Shown: one piece after another, positions 5,023-6,063 of the stretch
Layout of the letters: every line of letters starts with the position of its first letter
How positions within the stretch are numbered: position 1 is the stretch's first letter
Source of the DNA: Candidatus Poribacteria bacterium
Lineage (GTDB): Bacteria; Poribacteria; WGA-4E; WGA-3G
NCBI GenBank assembly: GCA_028824575.1
Contig: JAPPDN010000912.1
Location: 1 to 6,063 of the forward strand
DNA: 6,063 bases
Direction of reading: 5' to 3'
The notes under the pieces: generated by a model
What the model saw: the letters and a program-made list of their open reading frames with translations, nothing else
The model's database searches: none
What the model was told of the DNA's origin: nothing
Position numbers and translations under genes: made by a program

Positions 5023-6063
5023 TTATTTCCCGGTTAAGTGCAAATCAGTAATCGCCGTAATAAATCGCTCGGCTACTGCTTGTGCAAGTTTATTTTCCCT
5101 ATCATTTTCTGCATTTAACGAAGCCACCATAAGGACTGCTTGGACAAAATAACGCGACATAGCAAGACAATAGTCTTCCCAACATGCCTCGAAGGTATAT
5201 CCATTAACGCCATTTGCCTTTAGTGTTTCGTGATAGATTTTTAGGAGTTGCCGTTCCTCCACCTGCCGGTTTGATGTGACTTGCAAACATCCACCGATAA
5301 ACCAAGCAACGTCCCAAACGCCTTCGCCGCGTGATATATCCTGCCAATCAATCACGGCGAAGCCTGGCTTTCCAAGAGAAGCACCAAAAAACACATTCTC
5401 CAAGCGAAAATCACCGTGGACCAGGGTTCTCGGTGGTTTCTCAAATTGAAGCCTATCCGTTAATTTCTCAGGCAATTGTCTTCCAAAAGCCTTAGCTGCA
5501 TCCGTCAACAGAGCTCCTGCTTTGTTAACAAAAATAGGAAATGCCTTTTGATATTGATCGAGAACCCAACGGGCAATAGCATCAGAATCCGTTGGTGAAC
5601 CAGCCAACCAGTCAAATTCTTCAAGCTTTTCATTTTGCCACCAGTGGGCATGAAAACCGGCAATTGCACGGAGAGCGAGTGCTGTTTCTTCCGCTGTACT
5701 TCCTTTGATTTGATCTCCAACTTTCGCGGGGGCAAGATCTTCAAGAATCCTAACATACTTTCCATCGGTAACATTCATAGCACTATAATAACAATGCGGA
5801 ATGCGAAGAGGTATCTCATCAGCAAGGTGCTGATAAAACAGAATTTCGCACTTATCTGGTGTAAATGGACGCGTTTTTGCCCGCAGCGGTTCATCTGGGG
5901 CATGTAGTTTGGCAACCAGTGTGCGCGGTAGTGTCGATTGAGATTGACGAAAACTAAGATGCAGACGTGCTAACTGTCCAGCACAAGTGAATTCCGCAAT
6001 TGGTTCAATACGAAGTGATGTTACAATAACATTTGGGGATATCCCAGTTGAACATAGTGCTTT
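5023..6063 (-). CDS. EcKinase/APH-like phosphotransferase, N-terminus outside the window
   Basis: The minus frame is open from the window edge to TAA at 5025-5023: 346 residues visible, start missing. ATG 5778 is internal (visible residue 96), since clear family sequence precedes it. The protein-kinase-like fold is evident: VAKLHAP with the ATP-site Lys K52, CEILFY with a helix-C Glu E73, hinge-like LEDL (107-110), catalytic-loop HGDFRLEN (216-223, with H216, D218, N223), and IDWQD with metal-binding D239. This best fits the ecdysteroid-kinase-like/CHK or wider aminoglycoside-phosphotransferase/choline-kinase group, which moves ATP phosphate to a small hydroxylated molecule. The substrate is unknown. 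All catalytic residues seem present, so it should be active. Usual length is about 350-400, so perhaps 10-50 residues are missing. The next gene begins 111 bp on with its own promoter, so this is probably a separate unit. Confidence 0.9.
   Translation of the reverse strand, partial: KALCSTGISPNVIVTSLRIEPIAEFTCAGQLARLHLSFRQSQSTLPRTLVAKLHAPDEPLRAKTRPFTPDKCEILFYQHLADEIPLRIPHCYYSAMNVTDGKYVRILEDLAPAKVGDQIKGSTAEETALALRAIAGFHAHWWQNEKLEEFDWLAGSPTDSDAIARWVLDQYQKAFPIFVNKAGALLTDAAKAFGRQLPEKLTDRLQFEKPPRTLVHGDFRLENVFFGASLGKPGFAVIDWQDISRGEGVWDVAWFIGGCLQVTSNRQVEERQLLKIYHETLKANGVNGYTFEACWEDYCLAMSRYFVQAVLMVASLNAENDRENKLAQAVAERFITAITDLHLTGK

Noticed and set aside
5023..5778. Kinase as a complete 251-residue protein starting at ATG 5778
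   Set aside because: The frame stays open to the edge and encodes the N-lobe, including the ATP-site Lys and helix-C Glu. Starting at 5778 would remove them.
5818..5834. ATCAGCA-AGG-TGCTGAT inverted repeat
   Set aside because: It is a short 7-bp stem inside the kinase coding sequence with a 3-base loop and no T-run. It is likely chance.

Overview
The window looks like ordinary chromosomal DNA from a Gram-negative (didermic) bacterium of moderate GC content. An outer-membrane porin-like gene with a signal peptide sits behind consensus sigma-70 promoters and Fur-like operators. Gene style (a BNR/Asp-box propeller, a VOC protein, a Nudix hydrolase, an EcKinase-like phosphotransferase, secreted hypotheticals, TTG starts) reminds me of environmental lineages such as Candidatus Poribacteria. 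That is recollection, not a search result. Every gene I accept is on the minus strand, so transcription runs from high to low coordinates. TAA, TGA and TAG all end apparently intact genes, so the standard bacterial code applies.

Layout in transcription order: (1) 6063-5023, an EcKinase/APH-like small-molecule kinase cut by the right edge; its reading frame runs to the edge, so the internal ATG at 5778 is not the start. (2) 111 bp with an extended -10 promoter. (3) 4911-2327, four closely spaced genes (gaps 18, 36 and 32 bp) that look like one operon: a small 'YHGS' protein with possible ADP-ribosyltransferase-like fold, an Asp-box beta-propeller, a VOC/glyoxalase-fold protein, and a 243-residue protein of unknown family. 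(4) 2250-1726, a small exported protein of unknown function, followed by a 22-bp perfect hairpin. (5) 1591-1124, a Nudix hydrolase with an exact Nudix box. (6) 1123-863, a dense regulatory region. (7) 862-1, a porin-like gene running off the left edge.

The most notable part is the left 1.1 kb. Upstream of the porin are two tandem promoters, each an exact TTGACA-17 bp-TATAAT, lying in 33-bp direct repeats whose seven differences all fall in the spacers. Two Fur-like palindromes (18/21 and 16/21 matches to a 21-bp Fur site) lie downstream; one covers the predicted start of the second promoter. A further TGTGA-N4-TCACA palindrome lies just after the predicted start of the first. This suggests strong expression repressed by iron. 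Yet the porin frame carries a TAA at codon 64, with the same frame continuing for at least 223 codons of porin-like sequence. It is either a recent nonsense mutation or a base error; Tyr is the likely original residue.

I found no RNA gene, CRISPR array, transposase or clearly new multi-gene defence system. The four-gene operon has no obvious common function.
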